Source of the DNA: Pseudoalteromonas luteoviolacea
Lineage (GTDB): Bacteria > Pseudomonadota > Gammaproteobacteria > Enterobacterales > Alteromonadaceae
Reading direction: 5' to 3'
Length of the DNA: 64,000 nt
Assembly (NCBI RefSeq): GCF_000814765.1
Contig: NZ_JWIC01000003.1
Coordinates: forward strand, 317,501 to 381,500
The notes under the pieces were generated by a model, which saw only the letters and a program-made list of their open reading frames with translations, had not been told where the DNA came from and ran no database searches. Of the stretch, positions 1 through 9,236 are shown in pieces. The translations under genes were made by a program, and so were the position numbers. Each line of letters begins with the position of its first letter. Positions within the stretch are counted from its first letter, which is position 1.

Positions 1-2
1 CT

Positions 3-2942
3 TTAAAAGCATCTGGCTTTGAAGGGGAAGTAGATACAAGTTATTCAACAACTTTGGTGCATTCAACAGATAACAGTATCTACCAGCAATTTCCGCAAGC
101 GGTCATATTTGCCAAGAACAATGATGACATTCAAAAAGCCTTACTACTGTCTGAACAAGGGGAGTTTCGTCAGCTCTGCTTTGGTCCGCGTGGTGGTGGC
201 ACAGGGACTAACGGGCAGTCGCTCACCAGTGGGATAGTATTGGATTTATCGCGCCATATGCGTCAGATCTTAGAGGTTAATATCGAAGAAAAGTGGGTCA
301 GGGTACAAGGCGGTGTGATCAAAGATCAACTTAATGACTTTTTAAGACCGTTGGGATTCTTTTTTGCGCCTGATCTGTCCACCAGCAACCGTGCAACAGT
401 GGGCGGTATGGTCAACACCGATGCATCCGGACAAGGTTCTCTGGTGTACGGTAAAACCAGTGATCACTTATTGGCTTTAAAATGTTTTTTAGCTGATGGT
501 TATGAGTTAGATACATACAAAATGCCAATGCAGGCAGCGCAAAAAATTGCAACTCAGGACAACCGTAAAGGGCATATCTTTCGTGATGTGATCAACAGCT
601 GCGTAGAAAACCGTGCCACAATATTAGAGGTTTTTCCAAAATTAAATCGTTTCTTAACCGGGTATGATCTTAAAAACGTGCTCAGTGATAATATGGAAAC
701 GTTTGATCTCACTCGCATTATAGCAGGGAGTGAAGGTTCGCTTGCGGTGGTTGCAGAAGCCAAGTTGAATATCTTGCCGATTGAGCCATATAAAACGTTG
801 GTCAATATTAATTATGATAACTTTGACTCGGCGCTAAGACATTCCCCTTTTTTGGTAAGTGCACGCTCGACCTCTGTTGAAACGGTGGACAGTAAAGTGC
901 TGAATCTTGCCCGTGAAGATATGATCTGGCGCAGCGTCGCTGATTTTTTAGATACTCCCGCGGATATCATCTCAGATGGGTTAAATATGGTGGAGTTTAA
1001 TGGCAATAATGAGTCAGACATTAACACCAAAGTCGCTGCATTAACGGATAAACTAGATGCGCTTATTGACAGTAAAACTGCGGGCGTTTTATCTTACTCT
1101 ATCACCACCAATAAGACGGATATTTTAAAAATCTATGCGATGCGTAAAAAAGCCGTTGGGCTTTTAGGCAACACAAAAGGGGCGCAAAAGCCCGTTGCTT
1201 TTGTTGAAGACACCGCTGTACCCCCTGAGCATCTGGCTGATTTTATTACCGAATTTAGAGCGCTACTGGATGCACATGATTTAAGTTATGGTATGTTTGG
1301 TCATGTTGACGCTGGGGTTTTACATGTGCGCCCAGCATTAGATCTATGCGATGATAAACAGCAAGCGATGTTAAAACCCATATCGGATAAAGTGTCTGAA
1401 CTGACTAAAAAATATGGCGGCTTATTTTGGGGAGAGCATGGTAAAGGGTTTCGCAGTGAATATGGTGCTGACTTTTTTGGTCCTGAGTTATTCTTAGAAT
1501 TGAGAAAAATCAAAACCACATTTGATAAAAGCAATAAACTCAACCCCGGCAAAATATGTACGCCGCTTGATAATGATACCGCGCTTGCTGGTGTCAATGG
1601 GCCGCTGAGAGCACGTTACGATCAGCTTGTTCCCATTAATATTAAAACCTCGTTTCAAGACACGTTGAACTGCAACGGCAATGGGTTGTGTTTTAACTAC
1701 AACGAAAACGCTCAGATGTGTCCTTCGTACAAGATCACGAAAGACAGAAGGGATTCACCTAAAGGGCGAGCCATGTTATTTAAGGAGTGGGCACGACTGC
1801 AAGCTGCGCAAGGCGTTGAACTGCCTGTGCAGCAATCTGCCTATTTTGATGCGGAAAAATTTCAAGTTGAGATTTCAGAAGCGGGAGAACTTGCCCAGTT
1901 AAACCACGAAGTAAAACGTGCCATGGATGCTTGTTTGGCTTGTAAAGCATGCTCAACAGCGTGTCCTGTTAAAGTAGATATTCCTAATTCACGGGCTTAC
2001 TTTTTGCACTTTTATCATCAAAAATATGGCAGAGCGCTGAAAGATCATGTGGTCGGTAATATTGAAAAGTTGCTGCCCTTGATGTCACGTGGTGCATCAC
2101 TATTAAACCCTATGATTGGGTCGAACCTTGTTAATAAGCTCAGTCAATGGCTTTTAGGCTATCAAGACTTACCGTTGCTCAGCACCCAGCAGCCTGAAGG
2201 CATTGAGTACAACTACGGTGCGTTAAGTAAGCTTAGTCAGTCGCAAAAAGACGAGCATGTTTTGGTTGTATTGGATCCGTTTACTTGGTTTTACGAAGCA
2301 GAGTTAATCACTGCAACCATTAAATTGATCGGCAAGCTGGGTAAAAAAGCCGTGCTATTGCCCTACCATGAGAATGGTAAAACTCAGCATGTAAAAGGGT
2401 TTCTTCCTGAGTTTAAAGCGACGGCCAAAGCCACCAGCGCTTTTTTACAACACGCAGCAAGCCTCAATATTCCGATGATTGGTTTAGATTCTGCCTTGGT
2501 ATTTGTGTACGACGATGAATATCGTAAAGTACTGAGCGAGAATGAAAGAGGAAACTTTCACGTACTCACTATTCATGAGTGGCTTCAGCAACAGGATTTA
2601 TCTGCTCTGGTATTGTCGTCGGTGGCTGAGTCAATTACCTTGCTGGCGCACTGTACTGAAGAAACCAATGCACGTGCTGCATCTGCAACTTGGAAAAATA
2701 TCTTTAATACGCTGGGAGTACAGCTTGATGCACCCAATGTGGGTTGTTGTGGCATGGCCGGAACTTTTGGTCATGAGAGTAAAAATCAGGCGGCCTCTCA
2801 TGGCTTGTACAATGCCTCTTGGCAATCTCATGTGCAATCATCAAAGGTGGTAGCAACAGGGTTTTCTTGTCGCAGCCAAGTAAAACGTTTTGAAGGGCGT
2901 AAACCTCAGCACCCTGTGGAGTTTATTGCTCACTATTTGTAA
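3..2942 (+). CDS. ydiJ: YdiJ-type FAD/iron-sulfur D-2-hydroxyacid (D-2-hydroxyglutarate) dehydrogenase, 5' end outside window
   Basis: The reading frame is open from the window edge, so the true start lies upstream; the first in-frame residues (about LKASGFEG) already match the YdiJ N-terminus. Seen: an FAD-binding PCMH region with PRGGGTGTNGQ and STSNRATVGGM, a C-terminal FAD-oxidase domain with GMFGHVDAGVLHVRP and LNPGKIC, then an iron-sulfur region with CNGNGLC and a CLACKACSTACP ferredoxin-like cluster, and a CCGMAG cysteine-rich domain near the end. This single-chain fusion is typical of E. coli YdiJ (about 1018 residues), which family knowledge links to oxidation of D-2-hydroxyglutarate with electrons passed to the respiratory chain. 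It is followed by 180 bp with a large inverted repeat before the next gene. Confidence 0.93.
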   Translation, partial: LKASGFEGEVDTSYSTTLVHSTDNSIYQQFPQAVIFAKNNDDIQKALLLSEQGEFRQLCFGPRGGGTGTNGQSLTSGIVLDLSRHMRQILEVNIEEKWVRVQGGVIKDQLNDFLRPLGFFFAPDLSTSNRATVGGMVNTDASGQGSLVYGKTSDHLLALKCFLADGYELDTYKMPMQAAQKIATQDNRKGHIFRDVINSCVENRATILEVFPKLNRFLTGYDLKNVLSDNMETFDLTRIIAGSEGSLAVVAEAKLNILPIEPYKTLVNINYDNFDSALRHSPFLVSARSTSVETVDSKVLNLAREDMIWRSVADFLDTPADIISDGLNMVEFNGNNESDINTKVAALTDKLDALIDSKTAGVLSYSITTNKTDILKIYAMRKKAVGLLGNTKGAQKPVAFVEDTAVPPEHLADFITEFRALLDAHDLSYGMFGHVDAGVLHVRPALDLCDDKQQAMLKPISDKVSELTKKYGGLFWGEHGKGFRSEYGADFFGPELFLELRKIKTTFDKSNKLNPGKICTPLDNDTALAGVNGPLRARYDQLVPINIKTSFQDTLNCNGNGLCFNYNENAQMCPSYKITKDRRDSPKGRAMLFKEWARLQAAQGVELPVQQSAYFDAEKFQVEISEAGELAQLNHEVKRAMDACLACKACSTACPVKVDIPNSRAYFLHFYHQKYGRALKDHVVGNIEKLLPLMSRGASLLNPMIGSNLVNKLSQWLLGYQDLPLLSTQQPEGIEYNYGALSKLSQSQKDEHVLVVLDPFTWFYEAELITATIKLIGKLGKKAVLLPYHENGKTQHVKGFLPEFKATAKATSAFLQHAASLNIPMIGLDSALVFVYDDEYRKVLSENERGNFHVLTIHEWLQQQDLSALVLSSVAESITLLAHCTEETNARAASATWKNIFNTLGVQLDAPNVGCCGMAGTFGHESKNQAASHGLYNASWQSHVQSSKVVATGFSCRSQVKRFEGRKPQHPVEFIAHYL

Positions 2943-3007
2943 CGTTTTCTGATTTATGAATGACTTATCTAGATGTTTTTAATGGCATCAGCTAAACGTC
3001 AGTAGCT

Positions 3008-3042
3008 CCATACTTTGCGCACATTGACTGTGCGCTGTATGG
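3008..3042. repeat. Large imperfect hairpin downstream of ydiJ
   Basis: An inner perfect stem GCGCACA/TGTGCGC (3017-3023 and 3029-3035, 5-nt loop) is nested in an outer CCATAC/GTATGG pair. No T-run follows, so it is either a factor-dependent terminator, an mRNA-stabilising 3' hairpin or a regulatory site. A TATAAT hexamer at 3075-3080 may serve the next gene. Confidence 0.45.
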
Positions 3043-3126
3043 ACGTTGTAAATTCAGTGGAAGCGTTGTTACTGTATAATCGTGTATCTTCTGGCGACAG
3101 AGTAGGACTAATGGAGTTAAGTATTG

Positions 3127-3744
3127 ATGCGTTTTGTATATGTTATGGACCCGATGTGTGCTTGGTGTTACGGGTTTCAGCCTGAATTAGAGGCATTTTT
3201 AAGCCAACACCCAAGTGCACAGATAGAGTGGATTATGGGCGGTCTTGCGCCTGACAATACTGAGCCGATGGCGCAAAGCTTAAGAGAAACAATTGCTTCG
3301 TATTGGCATCAAATAGAACAAAGAACCCAAGTATCCTTTAACCACGATTACTGGCATCAAAACACGCCTTATCGTTCTACTTACCAAGCTTGTCGCGCGG
3401 TGATTGTGGCACAAAATATGAGGGAAAATAGCGCTGAAGCAATGTCAAAGGCGATCCAATCCGCGTATTACCAACAAGCTACTAACCCGTCATTAGATGC
3501 GACTTTGGCAGCATGCGCCGTGTCAATTGGGCTTGAAGAAGCGTCATTTTTGTGTTTACTTAATTCACCAGATACTGAAAACCAGTTGCAACAGCATTTG
3601 GTGCTTACCCGTCAATTACAAGTCAGTGGGTTCCCCGCACTGTTTTATGTGACTGAAGAAAATCAAGCTTTTGCACTGACCTTGGGATATTGCCAAGAAG
3701 AAGAATTAACAACGCGCTTCAATCAAATATTAAAAGCGCAATGA
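3127..3744 (+). CDS. DsbA-family (thioredoxin-fold) protein with CAWC motif
   Basis: The 205-residue product has a thioredoxin-like CXXC motif close to its N-terminus (C11-A-W-C14 within DPMCAWCYGF) and a cis-Pro-like segment near the C-terminus (QVSGFPALF). This is the arrangement of the DsbA-family subgroup (COG3531-like) that lacks a signal peptide and is presumed cytosolic; the partner and substrate are unknown. ATG 3127 is preferred to the TTG just before it because GGAG lies at 3113-3116. It stands alone between ydiJ and a broken small gene. A FrnE-like oxidoreductase or a GST-like isomerase are alternatives. Confidence 0.8.
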   Translation: MRFVYVMDPMCAWCYGFQPELEAFLSQHPSAQIEWIMGGLAPDNTEPMAQSLRETIASYWHQIEQRTQVSFNHDYWHQNTPYRSTYQACRAVIVAQNMRENSAEAMSKAIQSAYYQQATNPSLDATLAACAVSIGLEEASFLCLLNSPDTENQLQQHLVLTRQLQVSGFPALFYVTEENQAFALTLGYCQEEELTTRFNQILKAQ

Positions 3745-3750
3745 CTCAGC

Positions 3751-4029
3751 ATGTACCAGGAGTTCAGGCAACGCTTTTTTGAATTGATTCAAAAAGCAGA
3801 TGGAGCGCATCTATTTTGCTGAGGAAATCTTGACCCTGAATATGCGCATAGCTGGTTTGAAAGTGTAGCGACAGCAATCAATATCGATATGATACGTGGT
3901 GTTGATGTGTCGTTTACTGATAATGTATTCTGGCAAGTGTCTAGAAAGAAAACACACAGTTACTGGGCAATACTGCCTAATTCGCTTAAGGACTTTTACG
4001 TCGGGTTTCATAACCACAAACCGGTTTAA
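3751..4029 (+). pseudogene. Small gene interrupted by one in-frame TGA
   Basis: From ATG 3751 to TAA 4027-4029 a single frame of 93 codons is open except for TGA at 3820-3822 (codon 24). Both sides read as ordinary protein: MYQEFRQRFFELIQ before the stop and GNLDPEYAHSWFESV after it, ending in FYVGFHNHKPV. The TGA most simply replaces TGG (Trp). The gene begins 7 bp after the DsbA-family stop. I do not recognise the family. A selenocysteine reading is possible in principle, but I saw no obvious SECIS-like hairpin and no selenoprotein context. Confidence 0.5.
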
Positions 4030-4075
4030 TCCCCACCATTTTTACTAAATATGCGCTTTGATAAGAAGAAAAATA

Positions 4076-4483
4076 ATGAATTCATCCAAAATAAAGGCCA
4101 GATACCCCGATGCAGTTGCGTGTAAATTTGGCGATAGTCAGCATTTATGTGATGAACTGACTGCGCTCATTGTAAGTGGTGCCAAAGTGGCAACTTGCGA
4201 TGCGTTGAGTGCTTATGAATTAGGTGAAGAAGCAATCCCCGATATTGGACAAGTGTACATTGTAGAGACTTGGCTAAATAAGCCTGTCGCAGTGATCAAA
4301 ATTGTTAAAGTAGATATCACTCGGTTTGAAGATGTCGACGAAGCCTTTGCGCTTGCAGAGGGAGAAAATGCTGACTTAGCTGGCTGGCGTAAAGAACATC
4401 AGGCATATTTTGAGCGAAATGGTGGGTTTGCCTCTGATATGGAATTAGTATGTGAATATTTTGAAGTGGTTGAGATATTCTAA
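4076..4483 (+). CDS. ASCH domain protein
   Basis: The 135-residue product fits the ASCH fold (ASC-1 homology; RNA- or nucleoside-related beta-barrel). Typical segments are present: KFGDSQHLCDELTALIVSGAKVAT near the N-terminus, a central strand VETWLNKPVAVIKI, and the EGENADLAGWRKEHQAYF helix common to bacterial ASCH proteins of this size. Some relatives hydrolyse N4-acylcytidines (YqfB); whether this one does cannot be told from sequence. ATG 4076 is preferred to the upstream in-frame TTG 4058 because an AAGAAG purine stretch precedes it at good spacing. Confidence 0.75.
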   Translation: MNSSKIKARYPDAVACKFGDSQHLCDELTALIVSGAKVATCDALSAYELGEEAIPDIGQVYIVETWLNKPVAVIKIVKVDITRFEDVDEAFALAEGENADLAGWRKEHQAYFERNGGFASDMELVCEYFEVVEIF

Positions 4484-4490
4484 AGTCAAT

Positions 4491-4515
4491 TATAAAAAAA
4501 GGCGCGTTTAGCGCC
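4491..4515 (-). terminator. Rho-independent terminator of the MerR-methyltransferase gene
   Basis: GGCGC-GTTTA-GCGCC (4501-4515) is followed, read on the minus strand, by a run of seven T. It lies 10 bp after the minus-strand stop and may also stop rightward transcripts from the ASCH gene weakly. Confidence 0.8.
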
Positions 4516-4524
4516 TAAATAGGG

Positions 4525-5694
4525 TTAGCACTTTTGTAAAATAAACATATGGTAGCCAAACTCATCGGCATACTCAGTACATATTTTCACTTCGTTTTGA
4601 ATATCTTGTAGTGCTTGAGAATGTGCCATTGTAGGCTGCAGTTCTATTGTGCGCGCGCGTAAAGGTTCGTAGTAGTTTTGCCAGGCTTGTGTGCTTTGCG
4701 GGAAATGTGCAATGACTTCATATCCCAGTTCAGATATTTGCTTAAGTCTGAATTCAACAGATTGTATATCGGGATATTCTTTGGCCCAAAACCCCTGAGC
4801 TTGCGTGCTTGGTTTTGTCGTATGCCATACCATGTCACTAAACACTAATACGCCATTGGGTTTAAGCTTTGGTCGCCACTTCTTAAGTGCATTTTGCACG
4901 CCCATGATATAGGCGCTGCCTTCTGACCAAATAAGGTCGATACTGTTTTGCGCCATGTTTAGTTCTGTCATGCTTGTACAGTCCGTTTGAAGCCGATCTA
5001 CAAGACCATCTTGAGTAAAACTATCAACCAATGCATCGAGTGCGCTTTGCTCATTATCGATAGCGATAATATTGGCATGAGTATGGGTTGCCAGCAACTG
5101 AGTCGCGTGGCCTTTTCCGCAACCAATATCGGCAATAATACTGGGTGTTAAGGGCACATGTGACAAAGCTTTAAGGGTGTCTTCATGACTGCCAGGTGCC
5201 CAGCGCGCAAGAGGCCCAAATACGGTCATAAAGTCAGCCATATATAATTCGTGCTCATTCATATCTTTTGATAACCATTTTAATCTAAGTGCTTCTTTTT
5301 CATTAAAGCCTTGCTGCATTAACCAACTCAGATGCGCATCGGGCGCAAGCGTGTTGAGTTCTTCGTGCCAATGACGTTGTGGCGCATCGCCCAATATTGC
5401 GGCCAATAAGTCGCGAGCTTGTTTTTTCTGCTCAATCTCGTTATTTAACGCAGAGAGTCTGTCGCGCAAACGGTGCTTTTCAATTTTTGCATCAAGGCAA
5501 GATTTACATTCTTTAATGGTAAGTCCACCTGCGAGTAGCTTTTGAATTAAGTGCACACGTTGAATGTCTTTATCACTATATATTCGATAGCCATTGGCAA
5601 GTCGTTTTCCACTGATCAGTTGCTGTTTCTCATAATAGAGTAGTGCGGTACGTGAGAGCCCAACTCGTTTGGCAAGCTCTGATATTTTGTACAT
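4525..5694 (-). CDS. MerR-family regulator fused to a SAM-dependent methyltransferase
   Basis: Residues 1-70 are a MerR winged helix (MYKISELAKRVGLSRTALLYYE, then GYRIYS), followed by a charged coiled coil (about 75-100), then a TipA-like linker and a class I methyltransferase domain with motif I IADIGCGKG near residues 187-195, an acidic loop AIDNEQSA and IWSEGSAYIMG. The DNA-binding half probably represses or activates genes in response to a ligand bound by, or made by, the methylase half; target and substrate are unknown. The longer frame upstream of 5694 is poly-Phe translated from a repeat and is rejected; ATG 5694 starts exactly at the MerR consensus. It is transcribed behind the chemoreceptor gene but separated from it by a terminator. 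Confidence 0.82.
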   Translation of the reverse strand: MYKISELAKRVGLSRTALLYYEKQQLISGKRLANGYRIYSDKDIQRVHLIQKLLAGGLTIKECKSCLDAKIEKHRLRDRLSALNNEIEQKKQARDLLAAILGDAPQRHWHEELNTLAPDAHLSWLMQQGFNEKEALRLKWLSKDMNEHELYMADFMTVFGPLARWAPGSHEDTLKALSHVPLTPSIIADIGCGKGHATQLLATHTHANIIAIDNEQSALDALVDSFTQDGLVDRLQTDCTSMTELNMAQNSIDLIWSEGSAYIMGVQNALKKWRPKLKPNGVLVFSDMVWHTTKPSTQAQGFWAKEYPDIQSVEFRLKQISELGYEVIAHFPQSTQAWQNYYEPLRARTIELQPTMAHSQALQDIQNEVKICTEYADEFGYHMFILQKC

Positions 5695-5790
5695 AGACTT
5701 AATCTCATTAAACAAATGCGTGCCGACTTTAAAGTATAAAGTTATAGACAGGTCAAGCTTGGTTTTAAAGCGAATTAAACGTAGTGATGT

Positions 5791-5848
5791 GAAAAAAGAA
5801 AAAAGAAAAAAGAAAAAAGAAAAAAGAAAAAAGGGGCGAGTGCCCCTT
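5791..5848 (-). terminator. Terminator whose T-tract is a six-copy GAAAAAA tandem repeat
   Basis: On the minus strand a hairpin AAGGGGC-ACTC-GCCCCTT (5831-5848) follows the chemoreceptor stop by 17 bp and runs straight into six perfect copies of TTTTTTC (5791-5832, GAAAAAA on the plus strand). The hairpin plus T-tract is a convincing intrinsic terminator. The repeat ends 96 bp upstream of the MerR-methyltransferase start codon, where slippage could alter read-through or promoter spacing. Confidence 0.85.
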
Positions 5849-5864
5849 GGTTTCATGCTATCAA

Positions 5865-8800
5865 CTAGGACGCGAGGGTCCTCAGTCCGGTACTTCTTTG
5901 ACCTATGGTAAAAAAGTCCATCGTCTTATTCATATTGTGCGCTTGGTCAGCCATCGATTGACCTGCGGCTGTGGCTTCCTCGACCAGTGCTGCATTTTGT
6001 TGTGTCATTTCATCCATTTGAGTGATTGCGCTATTAACTTGCACAATTCCGTCAGATTGCTGCTTCGAAGACTCTGCTAAGTCTTGCATCATAACGCGCA
6101 CTTTTGAAGTGGCCTCTACGATTTCTAATAAGGTCTCCCCAGATTTGTTGACTAAAGATGTACCTTCTTCAACTTTGGTTTGGCTATCTCGGATTAAATC
6201 TTTTATCTCCTTGGCGGCTTCGGATGAACGTTGTGCGAGGTTTCTAACTTCACCCGCGACGACTGCAAATCCTCGGCCTTGCTCACCCGCTCTGGCCGCT
6301 TCAACAGCTGCATTGAGTGCCAATAAATTTGTTTGGAAAGCAATTTCATCTATGACACCGATGATCTCTGAAATCTCCTTACTCGAGTCACTGATCTCTT
6401 TCATTGCGGTCACTGCCATATTCACTACTTGGCCACCTTGTTCTGCTCTGCGCTCCGCATCGAGTGATAATTCATTGGCGTTTTCGGCACGTTTACTACT
6501 TTGTTTAACACCGTCAGTCATGGCATCCATACTGGCCGATGTTTCTTCGAGGCTTGAAGCTTGCTCTTCCGTTCGTTGACTTAAATCCATATTACCTTGG
6601 GCGATTTCATTGGCGCTTTGTGAAATACTGCTAGCTGAGGTGCGAATACTCGATATAATTTCGGTGAGTTTTTCTGCTGTCGTATTGGTATCTTCTTTGA
6701 GCTTGCCAAACTTACCGTGATATTCGTTATTAATGCGCTTGGTGAGGTCGCCATGAGCCAGAGAGCCCAACATTTGCATCACATCGTCTAGGGCCACTTC
6801 AACGGTGCCTAATAAGTCATTGAGGCCTTGGCTTAAGTTACCAAAGAAACCAGACTTGCCAGTGGGGTCGATTTTCTTGCTCAAGTCTCCCTGTGAAGCG
6901 GCTTGCACAATGTCGTCAATTTCTTTTTCGATATTCACTTCAGCGGTACGATCGACCCACTCAAGCACGGTGCCGATACGTTTACCGTCAACTTCAATGG
7001 GGTTAGCCGTCAATGCAAACACCTTGTCGCCTATCTGTTCTTCGCTACGGTGTGTATCGTTCAGGTTTTCAAATACGAGTTTTTGTTGCTCAGGCTCTAG
7101 GTAAAAGTCATGAATGGCAAAGCCAATTAGGTTGTTGGCTTCAAATGCGCCAACATGTCGTCGTATGTCTTGCTCGGACTCTAACATCATGGTTTGTATT
7201 GCGTTGTTAGCATATATAATATTCAGTTCAGGGTCGGCTATCATCACGTTTCCAGATACGCTATCGAGTGCATACTTGACGCGCGCATTCTCAGAAGCCA
7301 CTCTAGACTTTTCACGCTCAAGTGCTAACCACTGCGTTTTGTCTTGCCACTCTATGACGGTACCAACACGTTCACCGTCTACTTTGACAGGACTGGCCAC
7401 GACATTGAAAGTACGCCCTGCAATGACAAATTCACTCTGATGGCTTGTTGTGAGTCCATTAAACTCACTCAACAAGTTAGTGAAGTGAGTGAAGTAATGA
7501 TCCAGTGCATTATGTTTGATATTGGTGGTGCTAAAGTCCATCAACTCTTGGGTTATGTCGCTGGCAGCCTCATTAAACATGTGCTCCAGTGCACCATTGA
7601 GGTAGATGACGTTATAGTTATCATCTGTGATCATGACCTGACCTGATGACCCGTCTAGTGCATATTTTACACGGGCGTTCTCAGATGCCACTCTTGCTTT
7701 TTCTATTTCGCTTGCTAGCCACTCGGTTTTATCTTCCCACTCATACACAAGACCAACGGTTTTTCCATCAACGATGACGGGGCTTGCGACGATATCAAAC
7801 GTCCTACTGGCAATTTTTAGTTGGCTGTTATAGCTGTCGCTCAGCCCGTGGACGGCGTTTTCAATCTCTGAAAAAGTCGGTAGCGATTGGCTGAGTGAGT
7901 GGTTGAGTAATGCTTGGCTATCAAAGTGATTGTGGATGGTGCGAATCTCGTCGCTGGCTTGGTCAAACATGGTGCAAATAGCATCATTGAGATAAATAAC
8001 CTGATTTTGTGTATTGGTGATCATCACACACGCACTGGCGTTATCTAGCGCACTTTTAATACGGGCATTGGCACTGGCAATGCGTTTTTCTTCACGTTCT
8101 TTTTCCCGCATCTGGCGCAAGCTATCCCGCATGGCCATCATCGACTTAAACACACCTTTGGGTGCACGTTCGTCATATTTTTCATCCAAGTCTCCCCGGG
8201 CGATAGCCAATGCAACATTTTCTAGTTCATTCGGGTCCTTGCCAAGCTGCGCCATCACATTGCGAGTCAGGAAGAACACAATGCAGCCACTGAGGAAAAG
8301 CGCAATGACAAAGGTGATCATGATGTTACTGACTGCTGATTCATTCGCCTCTTTGAGTTTTGGACCCAGTTTATCTTGGTCGGTTTTAACGGAGAGCTTT
8401 AATTCATCGACCAGTTTTGCAAATTGTGGCCCCAGCACATCTAGGGTATTGGTGACTTTATCATTACGATCCACAATGATGTCATGCACACTCAGATAAG
8501 CTTGTTTGTAGTCAGCTTCGAGTGTTCTGACTTGCGCAATTAAAGCGCGGTTTGCGACCGTATTGGTGAGTTGTTCGATTAAATCCATTTGCTGTTCAAA
8601 GGCGCTGAACTCTTGCTTTACCCTTTGGTCAGCGCTTTCGTCATTACTTTCTAAGTACTTGATCACATAGAGGCGACCTAGTAATAGGTTGCGCATGGCA
8701 ACGCCTGTCAAGTAGGCGAGTTGTGTATCGTTACTTTCCGATGCACTGAACATCAGCTTGGTCAGCTCTCGCTCCATTTGCGGACCAATGACGTTCAGTT

Positions 8801-9236
8801 GATTCAATACTAGGTCATTGCGCTGTATTCGATAAGCTTTTATTTGGTTAAATGTCTCGTTATACGTTGCGATTTTTGTGGTGAGCTGTTTCACCATTTG
8901 CGCCCGCTCGGGCTTGTTAATTTCACGCGTAGCCTCTTTGAGCAGGGTTTCTACTTGAGTAAAGTATTCGTCGTATTGGCGAATGTCTTTATCACTGCCA
9001 GTCAACAGAAAGTCTTTTACATTCATGCGAACCATGAGCATATTTGATTGTAAAATGCCCGCGAGGTTACTATCGCGGGCTAATTCACGGTAATCTTTAA
9101 ATCCGTCAGAAGCCATTTTCAAGGCAAAATAAGAAATAAAGCCAATCACGGCGAGGGTGATCATCACCGCTGAAAAGGCAGCTATCAACTTAGCGTGCAG
9201 CGTAGAAAAAATAGTGAGTTGCTTGGATTTAGCCAT
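5865..9236 (-). CDS. Methyl-accepting chemotaxis protein with three PAS domains
   Basis: The product is about 1123 residues. Order: transmembrane helix 16-38; long helical periplasmic sensor about 43-300 (HBM-like, all alpha); transmembrane helix about 304-326; HAMP (NPNELENVALAIARGDL region); three tandem PAS domains starting near residues 396, 515 and 645, each opening with an ALDxxSxxVMI motif; a second HAMP-like stretch (SQGDLSKKI, AHGDLTKRI); then the cytoplasmic signalling domain with the hairpin tip IDEIAFQTNLLALNAAVEAA. It should sit in the inner membrane and control CheA. ATG 9236 is chosen over TTG 9242 because AAGGGA precedes it. No che genes are nearby, so it is an orphan receptor. 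The PAS repeats are close enough to suggest recent duplication. Confidence 0.95.
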   Translation of the reverse strand: MAKSKQLTIFSTLHAKLIAAFSAVMITLAVIGFISYFALKMASDGFKDYRELARDSNLAGILQSNMLMVRMNVKDFLLTGSDKDIRQYDEYFTQVETLLKEATREINKPERAQMVKQLTTKIATYNETFNQIKAYRIQRNDLVLNQLNVIGPQMERELTKLMFSASESNDTQLAYLTGVAMRNLLLGRLYVIKYLESNDESADQRVKQEFSAFEQQMDLIEQLTNTVANRALIAQVRTLEADYKQAYLSVHDIIVDRNDKVTNTLDVLGPQFAKLVDELKLSVKTDQDKLGPKLKEANESAVSNIMITFVIALFLSGCIVFFLTRNVMAQLGKDPNELENVALAIARGDLDEKYDERAPKGVFKSMMAMRDSLRQMREKEREEKRIASANARIKSALDNASACVMITNTQNQVIYLNDAICTMFDQASDEIRTIHNHFDSQALLNHSLSQSLPTFSEIENAVHGLSDSYNSQLKIASRTFDIVASPVIVDGKTVGLVYEWEDKTEWLASEIEKARVASENARVKYALDGSSGQVMITDDNYNVIYLNGALEHMFNEAASDITQELMDFSTTNIKHNALDHYFTHFTNLLSEFNGLTTSHQSEFVIAGRTFNVVASPVKVDGERVGTVIEWQDKTQWLALEREKSRVASENARVKYALDSVSGNVMIADPELNIIYANNAIQTMMLESEQDIRRHVGAFEANNLIGFAIHDFYLEPEQQKLVFENLNDTHRSEEQIGDKVFALTANPIEVDGKRIGTVLEWVDRTAEVNIEKEIDDIVQAASQGDLSKKIDPTGKSGFFGNLSQGLNDLLGTVEVALDDVMQMLGSLAHGDLTKRINNEYHGKFGKLKEDTNTTAEKLTEIISSIRTSASSISQSANEIAQGNMDLSQRTEEQASSLEETSASMDAMTDGVKQSSKRAENANELSLDAERRAEQGGQVVNMAVTAMKEISDSSKEISEIIGVIDEIAFQTNLLALNAAVEAARAGEQGRGFAVVAGEVRNLAQRSSEAAKEIKDLIRDSQTKVEEGTSLVNKSGETLLEIVEATSKVRVMMQDLAESSKQQSDGIVQVNSAITQMDEMTQQNAALVEEATAAGQSMADQAHNMNKTMDFFTIGQRSTGLRTLAS

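Noticed and set aside
3820..3822. In-frame TGA as a selenocysteine codon
   Set aside because: No selenoprotein family is recognised, no clear downstream SECIS-like hairpin was seen, and the codon is most easily explained as TGG to TGA; the IS3 relic at 34468 shows the same type of change.
5695..5856. N-terminal extension of the MerR-methyltransferase (poly-Phe)
   Set aside because: It is translated from the GAAAAAA repeat and terminator; the MerR consensus begins exactly at ATG 5694.
6022..8499. Long plus-strand frames (6022-6579, 8014-8499 and others) inside the chemoreceptor gene
   Set aside because: They are antisense shadows: the minus-strand frame encodes recognisable PAS, HAMP and signalling domains throughout, while the plus-strand frames show no motif and no ribosome site.
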